DNA of 64,000 nucleotides, from NCBI GenBank assembly GCA_027491295.1, contig JAIXWK010000002.1:370032-434031 (forward strand), in the 5' to 3' direction. Positions 41,779 through 51,995 of the stretch are shown here, piece after piece; position 1 is the first letter of the stretch; every line of letters starts with the position of its first letter. This stretch comes from Microbacteriaceae bacterium (lineage in GTDB: Bacteria > Actinomycetota > Actinomycetes > Actinomycetales > Microbacteriaceae). Made by a program: the position numbers and the translations under genes. The notes under the pieces are model-generated. The model was not told where the DNA came from, did no database searches, and worked only from the letters and a program-made list of their open reading frames with translations.

Positions 41779-44067
41779 CTAGCCAAAGAGTTCAGGCAGA
41801 GTCTTTGCCCAGCCCTCGCGGACTTCGTTGAGCTCGAAGGTTGCTAGTTCCTTGATCTCGATAGATCCAGATGCCTTGTCGGTGACACCAATTCGCAGCA
41901 CCGGCACTCCTCTTGCTTCGCAGAGCGACTGGAACTTGACGTCATCCTCACGGCCAACGCTCACAATCACTCTCGCCTGAGACTCGGAGAACAGTGCTGC
42001 GGTTAGGTCTAGATCGTCGCGCTCAAGTACCTCATCTAGCCAGATTCTTGCTCCAACGTTGAAGCGCAATGCTGCCTCAACAACTGCGATGGCAAGGCCA
42101 CCCTCTGAGATGTCGTGAGCTGCTTCGATCATGCCCTGGATTGCTGCACCGTGAATCAGGTCGGCAAGTTTCTTCTCCGCTGCTAGTTCCACAACCGGTG
42201 GCTTACCACCGAGGTGCTGGTGGATGGTCTCAGCCCAGGCTGAGCCATCTAGCTCGTCTTTGGTTGTTCCCAGCAGGTAGATGTTGTTGCCTTCGTCTTG
42301 CCAGCCAGAAGGAATGCGTCTTGCAACGTTGTCGATAACACCTAGAACTCCAACTACCGGGGTCGGGTAGATTGCAACGTCACCGGTTTGGTTGTAGAAC
42401 GAAACGTTTCCGCCGGTGACCGGGATGCCTAGCTCTAGGCAGGCATCCGCAAGACCTGCGGTCGCCTGCTTGAACTGCCACATAACCCCTGGGTTCTCAG
42501 GGCTGCCAAAGTTCAGGCAGTTGGTGACAGCCTTTGGCTTTGCTCCGGTTACCGCGACATTTCTATACGCCTCGGCCAGTGCTAGCTGTGCTCCGTGATA
42601 TGGATCTAGCTGGCAGTACTTACCGTTTGCATCGGTTGCCAGGGTGATGCCGAGACCGGTTTCTTCGCTAACGCGAATCATGCCGGCATCATCTGGCATG
42701 GATAGTGCGGTATTGCCCATGACGTAGCGGTCATACTGCGCGGTGATCCAGGACTTGTCTGCCTGGTTAGGGCTTACGACGATTGCCATGATTTGCTTTG
42801 CTAGCTCCGCTGGTGTTGTTGCTCTTGGGAGAGAGCTGGAGCTGTTGGCATTTAGTGCGTCTTGGTACTTCGGGTATTCCACTGGGCGGTGGTAAACGGG
42901 TCCGTCGTGAGCCACGGTTCTTGGTGGCACGTTTACGATCTCTTGCTCGCCCCAGTTGATGTACAAACGGTCTTCGTCGATTACCTCACCGAGGACTGAG
43001 TACTCAACTTCCCACTTGGTAACAATCGCTTCGAAAGCTTTTAGGTCCTTGGTTGGAACAATCGCCATCATGCGCTCTTGAGACTCACTCATCAGAATCT
43101 CTTCTGGGGTGAGGGAGTCGTCTCTTAGGAGCACGTTCTGAAGCTGAACCTTCATACCCTTGCCTCCGTTGGAGGCAAGCTCTGAGGTGGCGCAGGAGAT
43201 ACCCGCTCCACCTAGGTCTTGAATACCTGCGACTACGCCTGCGTAGAAGAGCTCAAGACAGCACTCGATAAGAACCTTCTCGGCAAAGGGGTCACCAACC
43301 TGCACCGCTGGGCGCCTGGTGGGACCGGTTGAGTCAAAGGTTTCTGAGGCTAGGACGCTAACGCCACCAATGCCATCGCCACCGGTCCTAGCGCCAAACA
43401 GGATTACTAGGTCGCCTGGGTTTGAAGCTTTGGCAAGCTTTAGGTCTTCGTGCTTCATGACACCGACTGCTAGAGCATTTACCAGTGGGTTGCCCTGGTA
43501 GACCTTGTCAAAGACGGTCTCGCCGCCAATGTTTGGAAGTCCCAGGCAGTTGCCGTAGAAAGAGATGCCTGAGGTGACACCGTGAACCACGCGTGCGGTG
43601 TCAGGGTCACTTGGTGCACCAAAACGTAGCTGATCCATAACCGCAATTGGTCTTGCACCCATGGTCAAGATGTCGCGGACAATGCCGCCGACACCGGTTG
43701 CAGCACCCTGGAATGGTTCGATGTAGCTTGGGTGGTTGTGGCTCTCCACCTTGAAGGTGACAGCTAGGCCTTCGCCGATGTCTACAACACCTGCGTTTTC
43801 ACCCATGCCGACCATGAGGTCTTTTTTCATCTCCGGGGTGACCTTCTCACCGAACTGGCGAAGGTAAATCTTGGAGGACTTGTAGCTGCAGTGCTCGGAC
43901 CACATCACCGAGTACATCGCAAGCTCTGAGGAGGTTGGGCGTCGACCGAGAATGGTTTTGATCTCCTGGTACTCGTCTTGCTTGAGACCGAGTTCTTTCC
44001 AAGGCTGTTCTTTATCGTTTGCGATTGCGTCCGAGACGGTGTCGACGTTGGTAGGTCTTTTGCTCAT
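41779..44067 (-). CDS. purL: Phosphoribosylformylglycinamidine synthase, PurL subunit
   Basis: 762 residues, the small PurL of Gram-positive bacteria that works with PurS and PurQ. It converts FGAR plus ATP and glutamine-derived ammonia to FGAM, step 4 of purine synthesis. Recognisable blocks are '[10 protein letters not shown]' near 54, '[10 protein letters not shown]' near 105, '[14 protein letters not shown]' near 230 and '[16 protein letters not shown]' near 650. It overlaps purQ by a TAATG junction in the order purS-purQ-purL. Confidence 0.97.
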   Translation of the reverse strand: MSKRPTNVDTVSDAIANDKEQPWKELGLKQDEYQEIKTILGRRPTSSELAMYSVMWSEHCSYKSSKIYLRQFGEKVTPEMKKDLMVGMGENAGVVDIGEGLAVTFKVESHNHPSYIEPFQGAATGVGGIVRDILTMGARPIAVMDQLRFGAPSDPDTARVVHGVTSGISFYGNCLGLPNIGGETVFDKVYQGNPLVNALAVGVMKHEDLKLAKASNPGDLVILFGARTGGDGIGGVSVLASETFDSTGPTRRPAVQVGDPFAEKVLIECCLELFYAGVVAGIQDLGGAGISCATSELASNGGKGMKVQLQNVLLRDDSLTPEEILMSESQERMMAIVPTKDLKAFEAIVTKWEVEYSVLGEVIDEDRLYINWGEQEIVNVPPRTVAHDGPVYHRPVEYPKYQDALNANSSSSLPRATTPAELAKQIMAIVVSPNQADKSWITAQYDRYVMGNTALSMPDDAGMIRVSEETGLGITLATDANGKYCQLDPYHGAQLALAEAYRNVAVTGAKPKAVTNCLNFGSPENPGVMWQFKQATAGLADACLELGIPVTGGNVSFYNQTGDVAIYPTPVVGVLGVIDNVARRIPSGWQDEGNNIYLLGTTKDELDGSAWAETIHQHLGGKPPVVELAAEKKLADLIHGAAIQGMIEAAHDISEGGLAIAVVEAALRFNVGARIWLDEVLERDDLDLTAALFSESQARVIVSVGREDDVKFQSLCEARGVPVLRIGVTDKASGSIEIKELATFELNEVREGWAKTLPELFG

Positions 44068-44762
44068 TAGGCATTCACCAGAGCTTTCAAAACCGACTGG
44101 AAGAACTTGAGTCCATCAACACCTGATCTGGTAGCGATATCGGTATCTGGTCCAAAGCCAGCTTCGGTGGCGTGCTCTGGGTGAGGCATAAGCCCAACCA
44201 CATTGCCGCGCTCATTGGTGAGACCTGCAATGTCATTCATTGAGCCGTTTGGGTTTATGTCTAGGTAGCGAAAGACCACACGGTTCTCGGCTTCCAACAT
44301 CTTTAGGGTCTCAGCACTCGCGATGTAGCCACCCTCGGCGTTTTTGAGCGGGATGGTGATTTCTTCGTCTTGCTCGAAGAGGTTTGTCCAGGCGGTGTTT
44401 GTGTTCTCCACCCTGATGCGCTGGTCTCTGCAAATAAAGTGCTGGTGTTCGTTGCGAATCAAACCACCTGGCAGCAAGCGGGATTCGACAAGAATTTGGA
44501 AGCCATTGCAAATACCTAGAACCGGTAGTCCCTGGGCGGCAAGTCTTACTACCTCTTGAGTCGCTGGGGCTTGAGCGGCGATTGCTCCGCAGCGTAGGTA
44601 GTCACCGTAGGAGAAGCCTCCCGGTAGGACTACTGCGTCAACCTTTTTGATGTCGCCGTCTGCGTGCCAAAGTGGAACCGGTGTTCCACCGGCTAATCGA
44701 ATAGCGCGCTGTGCATCCCGGTCATCCAAGGTTCCCGGGTAGGTGATTACGCCAATCTTCAT
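44067..44762 (-). CDS. purQ: Phosphoribosylformylglycinamidine synthase, glutaminase subunit PurQ
   Basis: 231-residue class I glutamine amidotransferase supplying ammonia to PurL. The oxyanion/nucleophile segment is 'GICNGFQIL' (Cys near 85), preceded by '[12 protein letters not shown]' near 47; the catalytic His-Glu pair is in 'MPHPEHATE' near 195. TAATG junctions with purS and purL indicate translational coupling. Confidence 0.97.
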   Translation of the reverse strand: MKIGVITYPGTLDDRDAQRAIRLAGGTPVPLWHADGDIKKVDAVVLPGGFSYGDYLRCGAIAAQAPATQEVVRLAAQGLPVLGICNGFQILVESRLLPGGLIRNEHQHFICRDQRIRVENTNTAWTNLFEQDEEITIPLKNAEGGYIASAETLKMLEAENRVVFRYLDINPNGSMNDIAGLTNERGNVVGLMPHPEHATEAGFGPDTDIATRSGVDGLKFFQSVLKALVNA

Positions 44763-45010
44763 TAGTCCTCTTTGGTGATTGCAACCACGTCTTCAATGAC
44801 GTCGTTGGAGAGGAAAGAGGCTGCAACGCGTCCCGCGTTATCTAGGTCTGCTTGGGTAATGGGGCGATCGAAGTGCAGCTCGATGCGCTTACCGATTCTT
44901 ACGTTCACGATGTCGTTGTGGCCTGAGCGCTTTAGTGCGTTTGCTACGGCCTTGCCTGGAGGGTCAAGTAGATCTTGCTTTGGCATGATCTCAACAATGA
45001 TTTTTGGCAC
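44762..45010 (-). CDS. purS: Phosphoribosylformylglycinamidine synthase subunit PurS
   Basis: 82-residue subunit that holds PurQ and PurL together. The pattern '[23 protein letters not shown]' and '[11 protein letters not shown]' is characteristic. GTG start with AAGGGGA a few bases upstream. First gene of the purSQL operon. Confidence 0.94.
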   Translation of the reverse strand: MPKIIVEIMPKQDLLDPPGKAVANALKRSGHNDIVNVRIGKRIELHFDRPITQADLDNAGRVAASFLSNDVIEDVVAITKED

Positions 45011-45200
45011 TTTTCCCCTTCGGTTGGCAGGAGGTCCTGTTTCGGGATGGATATTTGGCTCGCGACACTGCGGAATATCAATAGTTTACTGGGCTAACAG
45101 ACGCTTCTGCACAGCCACTCGGGAAGCCGAGTTATCCACATTTTGATATCGGTGTTGATTTGAAACTTGCTCTCTGTCTAGCCTAGAAAAGCATAAATAT

Positions 45201-45221
45201 AACTAGTCAAAATGACTAGTT
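45201..45221. promoter_or_regulatory. Perfect inverted repeat, probable operator of the Phd/VapC module
   Basis: AACTAGTCA and TGACTAGTT flank AAA: a 9-bp perfect palindrome. It ends 6 bp before the TAGCAT -10 box, covering the -35 region. Antitoxin autoregulation at such sites is general for these modules. Confidence 0.7.
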
Positions 45222-45226
45222 TGTTG

Positions 45227-45232
45227 TAGCAT
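45227..45232 (+). promoter_or_regulatory. -10 box TAGCAT of the Phd-like antitoxin gene
   Basis: TAGCAT ends 6 nt before the ATG at 45239, favouring that start over the ATG four codons downstream. Confidence 0.45.
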
Positions 45233-45238
45233 TTGAGA

Positions 45239-45499
45239 ATGGCAGGAACAATGAGCGTTACCGAGGCAAAGGCCGTACTCTCACTTTTGGTTGAGGACGC
45301 TATCCGAGGCGAAGAGACCATAATCACTAAGTACGGTAAGCCGGTGGCAAAGATCGTGCCCATTGAGAAACCAAAAATCATCTTCGGTCTCCTGGAGGGA
45401 AAACTTGAAGGCTGGGATGACGTTGATTTTGACGACAACTCCCACATGGATGAGGCTTGGGGCAACTGGCGTAAGAAGCTTGAGAGGCTTGGCGAGTGA
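45239..45499 (+). CDS. Phd/YefM-family antitoxin
   Basis: 86 residues. The N-terminal Phd/YefM DNA-binding fold is visible as 'MSVTEAKAVLSLLVEDAIRGEETIITKYGKPVAKIVPIE', with the classic 'YGKPVAKIVP' core. The acidic C-terminal tail ('GWDDVDFDD', 'MDEAWGNW') would wrap the toxin. It probably neutralises the downstream PIN toxin and represses the operon at the palindrome just upstream. It overlaps the toxin gene by 4 bp. A second ATG at 45251, with AGGA upstream, is a possible alternative start. Confidence 0.88.
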   Translation: MAGTMSVTEAKAVLSLLVEDAIRGEETIITKYGKPVAKIVPIEKPKIIFGLLEGKLEGWDDVDFDDNSHMDEAWGNWRKKLERLGE

Positions 45500-45879
45500 G
45501 GCTTCTTCTCGATACCAACGTTTTGACCTGGATACACCAAAAACCCAATCGCATTGGTAAGGCAACTAAGTCGAAACTCTCTACCGCTCACACCATTTAC
45601 TTTTCACCGCTGAGTGTCTTTGAGTGGTCTCAGAAGGATGACGACCTTCAGGTCAACACCAAGAAATTGGTTGAGGCAACTAGGTCGCTGGACTTCTTAG
45701 AACTTCCGCTAACCGTGGAGGCAGTTATGGAAGCGAATCGTTTTGGCTCACTTCGCCAAAGTGACCCACTGGACCTGCTTCTAATGGCTCAGGCAGCATC
45801 CGAACGCATGGAGTTTCTGACCTCGGATATGAGGATTTTGAGTTTGGGATTTGACTTTGTTTCGGACTCAACGCTTTAG
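45496..45879 (+). CDS. PIN-domain toxin (VapC-like ribonuclease)
   Basis: 127 residues, a single PIN domain. The acidic active-site residues are visible: Asp6 (LLLDTNV), Glu43 (VFEW), Asp90/Asp93 (SDPLDLLLMAQA) and Asp111 (TSDMRI). As a VapC-type RNase it would cleave tRNA or rRNA when freed from the antitoxin. GTG start, overlapping the antitoxin stop. Convergent with the hutG-like gene, overlapping by 4 bp. Confidence 0.9.
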   Translation: MRLLLDTNVLTWIHQKPNRIGKATKSKLSTAHTIYFSPLSVFEWSQKDDDLQVNTKKLVEATRSLDFLELPLTVEAVMEANRFGSLRQSDPLDLLLMAQAASERMEFLTSDMRILSLGFDFVSDSTL

Positions 45880-46754
45880 CGCGAGTTCCTGCTTGAATAT
45901 CCGGCCACAGTCTCCAGTACCAACAGCGCAGCTAGCCTGACGGTTCGACCATCTTCGCTGTCCTTCGAGGCATCGATTTCAGTTATGTCGACACCGCGAA
46001 CTAGTTCGTTGCTCGCAAGGATTCTGGTCGCTTGGCGTAATTCGAATGCAGACAAACCACCAGGTGCTGCTGCCGGGCAAGCAGGAACTACGCTGCGGTC
46101 ACAAACATCGACATCTAGGTCAACGTGAATCGCGCCTTCGGCGCTACCGGCAACATTGAGTGCGATGTTGCAGGCTTCTTTGATGCCGATCTCGGCAACC
46201 ATCTCTCTTGAGATAACAGTGATCCCGAGATCGCTTGCTAGCTGGGCGTAGCTTGCAGAGTTGGAGAAGTCGTTAATGCCAATCTGTACGATTCGCTTTG
46301 GGTCTAGGCCGGCTTCGATGAGCCTTCTGACCGGTGATCCATTTGAGATGCCGTCTCTTAGGTCGTGGTGGGCATCAAGAGTGATTAGTCCTGCAGTTGC
46401 TAAGTCATCTCCAAAGACGCCTAGACCAACCGCATAAGTAATTGAGTTATCGCCACCAAGCGCAATCGTTAGTTCTTTGCCTGCTGTCTGAATTGCCTTT
46501 GTGGTCTTGGCTTCGTTGTTGTCTGGGTCTTCGATTGCGCCTAGGTCCTCGATGCTGAGGCTAGAGAGATCTTTACCGGTTGAGTAGCTGTAGGTGCTGT
46601 ATCGCTCCAGTGCTTCGCGAATCGCCTTTGGAGTTAGGTGTGCGTTGGTTGGCGAGATTGAAGTCTTGGATGCTGGAACGTCTATTAGCCCTATAGGTGA
46701 ACTTGCACTTGAGATAAGAGATGCAGCTCTTGGCCACTTTGCATCTTCAGCCAT
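45876..46754 (-). CDS. hutG: Arginase/agmatinase-family hydrolase, probable formimidoylglutamase
   Basis: 292 residues from the ATG at 46754. Ureohydrolase manganese ligands are all present: 'GGDNSITY' (near 98; usually GGDHS, so Asn replaces the His ligand here), 'LDAHHDLRD' (near 125) and 'HVDLDVCDRS'-like 'DLDVDVCD' (near 215). Next to hutU, hutI and hutH the likely reaction is formiminoglutamate to glutamate plus formamide, the last step of histidine breakdown. The His-to-Asn change at the first metal site occurs in some family members and makes exact function less sure. Overlaps the IclR gene by 8 bp, so cotranscribed with it. Confidence 0.75.
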   Translation of the reverse strand: MAEDAKWPRAASLISSASSPIGLIDVPASKTSISPTNAHLTPKAIREALERYSTYSYSTGKDLSSLSIEDLGAIEDPDNNEAKTTKAIQTAGKELTIALGGDNSITYAVGLGVFGDDLATAGLITLDAHHDLRDGISNGSPVRRLIEAGLDPKRIVQIGINDFSNSASYAQLASDLGITVISREMVAEIGIKEACNIALNVAGSAEGAIHVDLDVDVCDRSVVPACPAAAPGGLSAFELRQATRILASNELVRGVDITEIDASKDSEDGRTVRLAALLVLETVAGYSSRNSR

Positions 46755-47517
46755 TGTGACCAAACTTTCTCGATAGATCGTTTGCGGATGCGATTAGCAC
46801 CTGCGCTAATTGAGATAACTGTAGCTTTTCTAACTCTCTTGATTGCAAGGTGATTGCCAATCCCGCGATTGGGTGACCTAGGTGATCGACAATGGCAACT
46901 CCCACCGAGGCGTATCCCATTGTTACCTCATCCACCTCCAAGGCAAAGCCCTGTTCTTTTTCTTGAGTCAGGAGTTGTTTTAGCTCAATCAAGTTCTTAG
47001 GTCCAAGGTTGGTGCGGGTGGCAAGCTCGCGGCCCCGGAATGATGCGGAGAGTTGTTTTTGATCTAGGCGAGCAAGCATTGCTCGACCCGATGCAGTTAG
47101 GTGGGCGGGGAGTCTCACCCCGACATCTGTTACCAGCTTGAGGGATTTAGCCGGACGCTGCTCCAAGAGGTAGAGCACATCTGAGCCATCTAGCACCCCC
47201 AGGTGACCAACCACTGGAGTTTTTGTGGCAAACTCAGAAACCAATTTTGTAATGACTGGCTTCACCAGTCTTTCAAGTGGTTCATGGCGTTGATATGCAC
47301 TACCAAGCTCCCAGGCGGCTAACCCCAGACCCCAGCGCTTTTCCTTTTCGAAGTGGATGGCAAAGCCCTGGTTTTTGAGCACTTCGAGTAGCTGGTAGCA
47401 GGAAGAACGCGGGATTCCGATGCGTTTTGCGAGCCTTGCTGCGGTGGCAGGCTGACCAATATCGGCCATGGTGCGCAGCAGATTCAAGGTGCGCTCGGCG
47501 GCTGGGATTTTGCTCAC
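46747..47517 (-). CDS. IclR-family regulator of the hut genes
   Basis: 256 residues. The N-terminal winged helix-turn-helix is 'TAARLAKRIGIPRSSCYQLLEVL' near 23-45, followed by the IclR effector domain ('LGVLDGSDVLYLLEQRP', 'LPAHLTASGRAMLA'). It lies divergent to hutU across 80 bp and upstream of the hutG-like gene. It probably controls both directions in response to urocanate or histidine (inference). GTG start. Confidence 0.88.
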   Translation of the reverse strand: MSKIPAAERTLNLLRTMADIGQPATAARLAKRIGIPRSSCYQLLEVLKNQGFAIHFEKEKRWGLGLAAWELGSAYQRHEPLERLVKPVITKLVSEFATKTPVVGHLGVLDGSDVLYLLEQRPAKSLKLVTDVGVRLPAHLTASGRAMLARLDQKQLSASFRGRELATRTNLGPKNLIELKQLLTQEKEQGFALEVDEVTMGYASVGVAIVDHLGHPIAGLAITLQSRELEKLQLSQLAQVLIASANDLSRKFGHNG

Positions 47518-47527
47518 TCTAAAAGTA

Positions 47528-47545
47528 TGTCTGAAATACCAGACA
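47528..47545. promoter_or_regulatory. Candidate IclR operator between the regulator gene and hutU
   Basis: TGTCTG and CAGACA flank a 6-bp centre in the 80-bp divergent gap. Position and dyad symmetry suit an IclR site; no second copy was found. Confidence 0.4.
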
Positions 47546-47597
47546 CATCTTTGTTTTGAACATTGTTTGTTACCTCAGTTAGTTGTGAACTTTAGTT

Positions 47598-49259
47598 ATG
47601 AATGCAATGGCGCGTACTCTCAAGGCAGCAACCGGATCCACTTTGACCGCTCAGGGTTGGCAGCAAGAGGCAGCAATTCGAATGCTGCACAACAACCTTG
47701 ACCCTTCGGTGGCGGAACACCCAGAAGAACTAATCGTTTACGGCGGTAACGGTAAGGCGGCTAGAAACTGGGAAAGTTTCGATGCCCTGGTAAAGACCCT
47801 CACCCATCTCAAGAACGACGAGACCATGCTGGTGCAGTCCGGTAAGCCGGTTGGTGTCTTCCAGACTCACGAGTGGGCCCCGCGCGTATTACTTGCAAAC
47901 TCCAACTTGGTTGGCGACTGGGCCAACTGGCCAGAGTTCCGCAGGTTAGAAAAGCTTGGCCTCACTATGTATGGCCAGATGACTGCAGGTTCTTGGATCT
48001 ACATCGGAACCCAAGGTATTTTGCAGGGAACCTACGAGACCTTTGCTGCCGTCGCACAAAAGCGCTTTGGTGGCACCTTGGCTGGAACTCTTACTTTGAC
48101 CGGAGGTTGCGGTGGCATGGGTGGCGCTCAGCCACTTGCGGTGACCATGAATGAGGGCACATGTTTGATTGTCGACATCGACGAGTCTCGCTTGCGCAAG
48201 CGCATCGAGACACGTTATTTGGACGAGATTGCCGACAGCCTGGATGACGCAATCGAGCGCGTGGTTCGCTATAAGAACCAGCGCAAGGCAATCTCGGTTG
48301 GTGTGGTTGGTAATGCCGCGACCATCTTCCCGGAGCTACTAAAGCGCGATGTGCCAATCGACATCGTTACCGACCAAACCTCGGCGCACGACCCGATGTA
48401 TTACATCCCTGAGGGCATCGATCTTGCGGATGCTCGCGACTATGCGCTGAACCACCCGAAGGACTTTACCGACCGTGCCAAGGCTTCTATGGCTAAGCAC
48501 GTTGAGGCGATGGTCGGCTTTATGGCCAAGGGTGCCGAGGTGTTTGACTACGGCAACTCGATTCGCGATGAGGCACGTCAGGGTGGCTACCAAGACGCCT
48601 TCAAGTTCCCAGGCTTTATCCCTGCCTACATCCGCCCGCTGTTCTGCGAGGGTAAGGGCCCATTTAGGTGGGTTGCACTCTCGGGTGACAAGAAAGACAT
48701 CTACCGCACCGACCAGGCGATTCTGGAGCTGTTCCCAGAGAACGAGCACCTCCACCGCTGGATCAAGATGGCGCAGGAGCGCGTTGAGTTCCAGGGTCTG
48801 CCAGCTCGCATTTGCTGGCTTGGCTATGGCGAGCGCGACAAGGCTGGCGCGGTCTTCAACGATCTAGTGAAAAAGGGTGAGGTTTCCGCTCCGATTGTTA
48901 TCGGTCGCGATCACCTTGACTGTGGCAGCGTGGCATCGCCATATCGCGAGTCTGAGGCGATGCTCGATGGTTCTGACGCAATTGCAGACTGGCCACTACT
49001 AAACGCCATGATCAACATCGCCTCCGGCGCATCCTGGGTTTCCATTCACCACGGTGGTGGCGTTGGCATGGGTCGATCTATTCACGCCGGTCAAGTTTCG
49101 GTTGCCGACGGCACCGAGTTGGCAGCTCAGAAGTTGCAGCGCGTATTAACCAATGACCCTGGTATGGGAGTTATTCGTCACAGCGATGCCGGTTACCCAG
49201 AAGCCCAGGCTGTTGCTCGCGCTAAGCACGTTCACGTTCCAATGCTGGACACCGAATAG
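47598..49259 (+). CDS. hutU: Urocanate hydratase
   Basis: 553 residues, the standard length. Uses tightly bound NAD to convert urocanate to imidazolonepropionate. The family signature is '[21 protein letters not shown]' near 170-190, and the active Cys region is '[13 protein letters not shown]' near 435-447. No Shine-Dalgarno; TGAACT lies 6 nt before the ATG, so it may be leaderless. An ATG three codons later is possible. hutI follows with a one-base overlap. Confidence 0.97.
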   Translation: MNAMARTLKAATGSTLTAQGWQQEAAIRMLHNNLDPSVAEHPEELIVYGGNGKAARNWESFDALVKTLTHLKNDETMLVQSGKPVGVFQTHEWAPRVLLANSNLVGDWANWPEFRRLEKLGLTMYGQMTAGSWIYIGTQGILQGTYETFAAVAQKRFGGTLAGTLTLTGGCGGMGGAQPLAVTMNEGTCLIVDIDESRLRKRIETRYLDEIADSLDDAIERVVRYKNQRKAISVGVVGNAATIFPELLKRDVPIDIVTDQTSAHDPMYYIPEGIDLADARDYALNHPKDFTDRAKASMAKHVEAMVGFMAKGAEVFDYGNSIRDEARQGGYQDAFKFPGFIPAYIRPLFCEGKGPFRWVALSGDKKDIYRTDQAILELFPENEHLHRWIKMAQERVEFQGLPARICWLGYGERDKAGAVFNDLVKKGEVSAPIVIGRDHLDCGSVASPYRESEAMLDGSDAIADWPLLNAMINIASGASWVSIHHGGGVGMGRSIHAGQVSVADGTELAAQKLQRVLTNDPGMGVIRHSDAGYPEAQAVARAKHVHVPMLDTE

Positions 49260-50422
49260 TGACTAAAACCCTCTTCACCAACATCGGCTCGCTGGTAATG
49301 CCAGCGGCCGAAGTTGGCGTTTTAGAGACACTGTCGAACGCCGCTTTTGTGGTCGAAGACGGGCTGGTTACCTGGGTCGGTCAGGCCGATGCCGCACCGA
49401 GCTGCGATTCGTTTGTTGATGTTGCAGGAAAGTGCGTGATTCCTGGTTTTGTCGACAGCCATGCTCATTTGATGTTTGCCGGAAGTCGAGAGCAAGAGTT
49501 TGAAGCTCGCATGGCGGGTGTTGCTTATTCTGCCGGTGGTATCAAGACCACGGTTGCAAAAACCCGTGCTGCATCTGATCAAGAGCTGCGAGACAACGCA
49601 CAGAAATTGATCTCCGAGTTTTACCAATCCGGTGTTACCCACTTTGAGATTAAGAGCGGTTACGGTTTGGATGTTGAAACCGAGGTTCGCTCGCTAAAGA
49701 TTGCTCGCGAGTTCACCGAAGACACCACATTTTTGGGCGCTCACGTCGTTCCTGCTGAACAAGACCCAGATGCATACGTCGAGTTGGTCTCGACCACCAT
49801 GCTGGATGCGGTCCAGCCTTATGCCAAGTGGATAGATGTTTTCTGCGACAGAGGTGCCTTTACTTTGGCTCAGACCCGCAAGGTTCTAGAAGCAGGCATC
49901 GCACAGGGACTTCTGCCTAGACTGCACGCCAACCAACTGGAAAATCTTGGGGCTATTGCCCTAGCCGTCGAGCTGGATTGCGCATCGGTTGATCACTGCA
50001 CGCACCTAAGCGATAAAGACATTGAGATGCTGGCTAGTAGCAACACTGTTGCAACCCTTTTGCCAGGCGCTGAGTTCTCAACTAGAAGCGATTACCCAGA
50101 TGCCAAGAAGCTTTTTGCAGCGGGAGTGGCCGTTGCACTTGCCACCGACTGCAACCCCGGTTCGAGCTTCACCACCTCAATGCCGTTCTGCATTGCGGTT
50201 GCGGTAAGGGACATGGGTTTCACAATCGATCAGGCCGTTTGGTCTGCGACCAGAGGTGGCGCTTTAGCGCTGCGCGATTCATCGCGCGGAACACTTTCGG
50301 TTGGCTCGAGAGCGGACTTTGCAATCTTGGATGCACCAAATCACTTATTCCTGGCCTATCGCCCAGGGGTGCAATTAGTTACGAGCACATATGTTGCTGG
50401 CAAAAAGGTTTACGGAAGGTAA
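49259..50422 (+). CDS. hutI: Imidazolonepropionase
   Basis: 387 residues of the amidohydrolase superfamily. Hydrolyses imidazolonepropionate to formiminoglutamate. Metal ligands: 'VDSHAHLMFAGSRE' (HxH near 68-70), His in 'LGAHVVPAE' near 162, and Asp in 'ATDCNPGS' near 299. The GTG start overlaps the hutU stop (TAGTG). hutH follows after 3 bp. Confidence 0.96.
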   Translation: MTKTLFTNIGSLVMPAAEVGVLETLSNAAFVVEDGLVTWVGQADAAPSCDSFVDVAGKCVIPGFVDSHAHLMFAGSREQEFEARMAGVAYSAGGIKTTVAKTRAASDQELRDNAQKLISEFYQSGVTHFEIKSGYGLDVETEVRSLKIAREFTEDTTFLGAHVVPAEQDPDAYVELVSTTMLDAVQPYAKWIDVFCDRGAFTLAQTRKVLEAGIAQGLLPRLHANQLENLGAIALAVELDCASVDHCTHLSDKDIEMLASSNTVATLLPGAEFSTRSDYPDAKKLFAAGVAVALATDCNPGSSFTTSMPFCIAVAVRDMGFTIDQAVWSATRGGALALRDSSRGTLSVGSRADFAILDAPNHLFLAYRPGVQLVTSTYVAGKKVYGR

Positions 50423-50425
50423 GTC

Positions 50426-51922
50426 ATGGAAAAAGTAGTTCTCTCCACCTCTGGATTGACCGCAAGCGATGTGATTGCGGTTGCAAGACACAATGCGCAG
50501 ATTGAGATCAGTGCCGAGTCGCTAGCCGCGATGGCCGAGACTCGCGAGCACATCGAACGTCTTGCAGTATCCGAGGAGCCGGTATACGGAATTTCAACTG
50601 GTTTTGGAGCGCTCGCCCAGCGCCACATCCCGATGGCGGATCGCGTTCAGCTACAGAAGTCTTTGATTCGCTCTCACGCTGCCGGTATGGGAGAGCCGGT
50701 TGAGCGTGAAGTGGTTAGAGCCTTGATGTTTTTGCGCCTAAAGACCATGTGTTCTGGACAGACCGGAGTCAGACCAGTTGTTGCTCAGACTTACGCTCAA
50801 ATTTTGAACGCTGGCATTACCCCGCGAGTTTTGGAGTTTGGTTCCCTTGGTTGCTCGGGTGATCTTGCTCCACTGGCCCACTGCGCGATGGTGTTGATGG
50901 GTGAGGGAAGAGCTACTGGCAAAGATGGCGTTGAGCGCCCGGTTGCTCAGTTGCTCGCAGACGCCGGCATTACACCGGTTGAGCTTCGCGAAAAAGAAGG
51001 CCTAGCTCTAATCAACGGCACCGACGGCATGCTCGGCATGCTGCTTCTTGCAATCCACGACCTCGATATTCTGCTGGATCAGGCAGATGTGATTGCGGCG
51101 ATGAGCGTCGAGGGTCAGATGGGAACCGACCGGGTATTCCGCTCAGCTCTTCACGAAGACCTAAGGCCACACCCCGGGCAGGCACAAAGTGCACGAAACA
51201 TGTTCAATGCCTTACAGGGCAGTGAGATAGTCGCATCTCACCGTCACGGCGATGGTGTGGTTCAGGATGCCTATTCGCTGCGCTGCGCCCCACAGGTCGC
51301 AGGAGCAGTGCGTGACACCATTTCGCACGCTCGATTGGTTGCCCATCGCGAACTGGCTTCGATTATCGATAACCCGGTTGTGCTAAAAAACGGTGAGGTC
51401 ACCTCCAACGGCAATTTCCACGGTGCTCCGGTTGCTTACGTACTGGACTTTTTGGCAATCGCGGTTGCCGACCTGGGTTCAATCTCCGAGCGTCGAACCG
51501 ACAGGTTCCTAGATGTCTCCAGAAATCGAAAGCTGCCGGCATTTTTGGCTTTTGATCCAGGTGTGGACTCCGGCTTGATGATTGCTCAGTACACCCAGGC
51601 TGCACTGGTTAGCGAGAACAAGCGCTTGGCTGTTCCAGCCAGCGTTGATTCGATCCCATCCTCAGCTATGCAGGAGGACCACGTTTCTATGGGTTGGCAT
51701 GCGGCGAGAAAGCTTCGCAAGGCAGTCGATAACACGCGTATGGTCTTGGCAATCGAGTTGGTTGCAGCAGCGCGCGGTGTTGAGCTTCGAGCACCACTAA
51801 AGCCAGCCCCAGTAACCGGTGAGCTAATTGCAATCCTGAGGGAACAGGTTCCAGGATTTGGCCCAGATCGCGACCTAAGTATTGAGCTTGAGGCTGCTAA
51901 CAAACTTTTGATGCCCAACTAA
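50426..51922 (+). CDS. hutH: Histidine ammonia-lyase
   Basis: 498 residues. Deaminates histidine to urocanate, the first step of the pathway. The electrophilic MIO cofactor forms from residues 143-145, here Cys-Ser-Gly in 'GSLGCSGDLAPLAH' instead of the common Ala-Ser-Gly; I believe Cys occurs here in other actinobacterial enzymes. Other blocks are 'YGISTGFGALA' near 52 and 'MQEDHVSMGWHAARKL' near 415. Last gene of hutUIH. Confidence 0.96.
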   Translation: MEKVVLSTSGLTASDVIAVARHNAQIEISAESLAAMAETREHIERLAVSEEPVYGISTGFGALAQRHIPMADRVQLQKSLIRSHAAGMGEPVEREVVRALMFLRLKTMCSGQTGVRPVVAQTYAQILNAGITPRVLEFGSLGCSGDLAPLAHCAMVLMGEGRATGKDGVERPVAQLLADAGITPVELREKEGLALINGTDGMLGMLLLAIHDLDILLDQADVIAAMSVEGQMGTDRVFRSALHEDLRPHPGQAQSARNMFNALQGSEIVASHRHGDGVVQDAYSLRCAPQVAGAVRDTISHARLVAHRELASIIDNPVVLKNGEVTSNGNFHGAPVAYVLDFLAIAVADLGSISERRTDRFLDVSRNRKLPAFLAFDPGVDSGLMIAQYTQAALVSENKRLAVPASVDSIPSSAMQEDHVSMGWHAARKLRKAVDNTRMVLAIELVAAARGVELRAPLKPAPVTGELIAILREQVPGFGPDRDLSIELEAANKLLMPN

Positions 51923-51969
51923 CATCCTTCAAAAAGTCTGACTTATCCACAGATTTGTTCTGGGCAAAC

Positions 51970-51988
51970 TGGTATCAACTTGATACCA
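51970..51988. promoter_or_regulatory. Perfect inverted repeat, probable operator of the RHH/Doc module
   Basis: TGGTATCA and TGATACCA flank ACT. The repeat overlaps the -10 box at 51984-51989, so a bound antitoxin complex would shut the promoter. Confidence 0.7.
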
Positions 51989-51989
51989 T
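51984..51989 (+). promoter_or_regulatory. -10 box TACCAT of the RHH antitoxin gene
   Basis: TACCAT ends 6 nt before the ATG at 51996 and lies within the palindromic operator. Confidence 0.4.
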
Positions 51990-51995
51990 AGCGTT

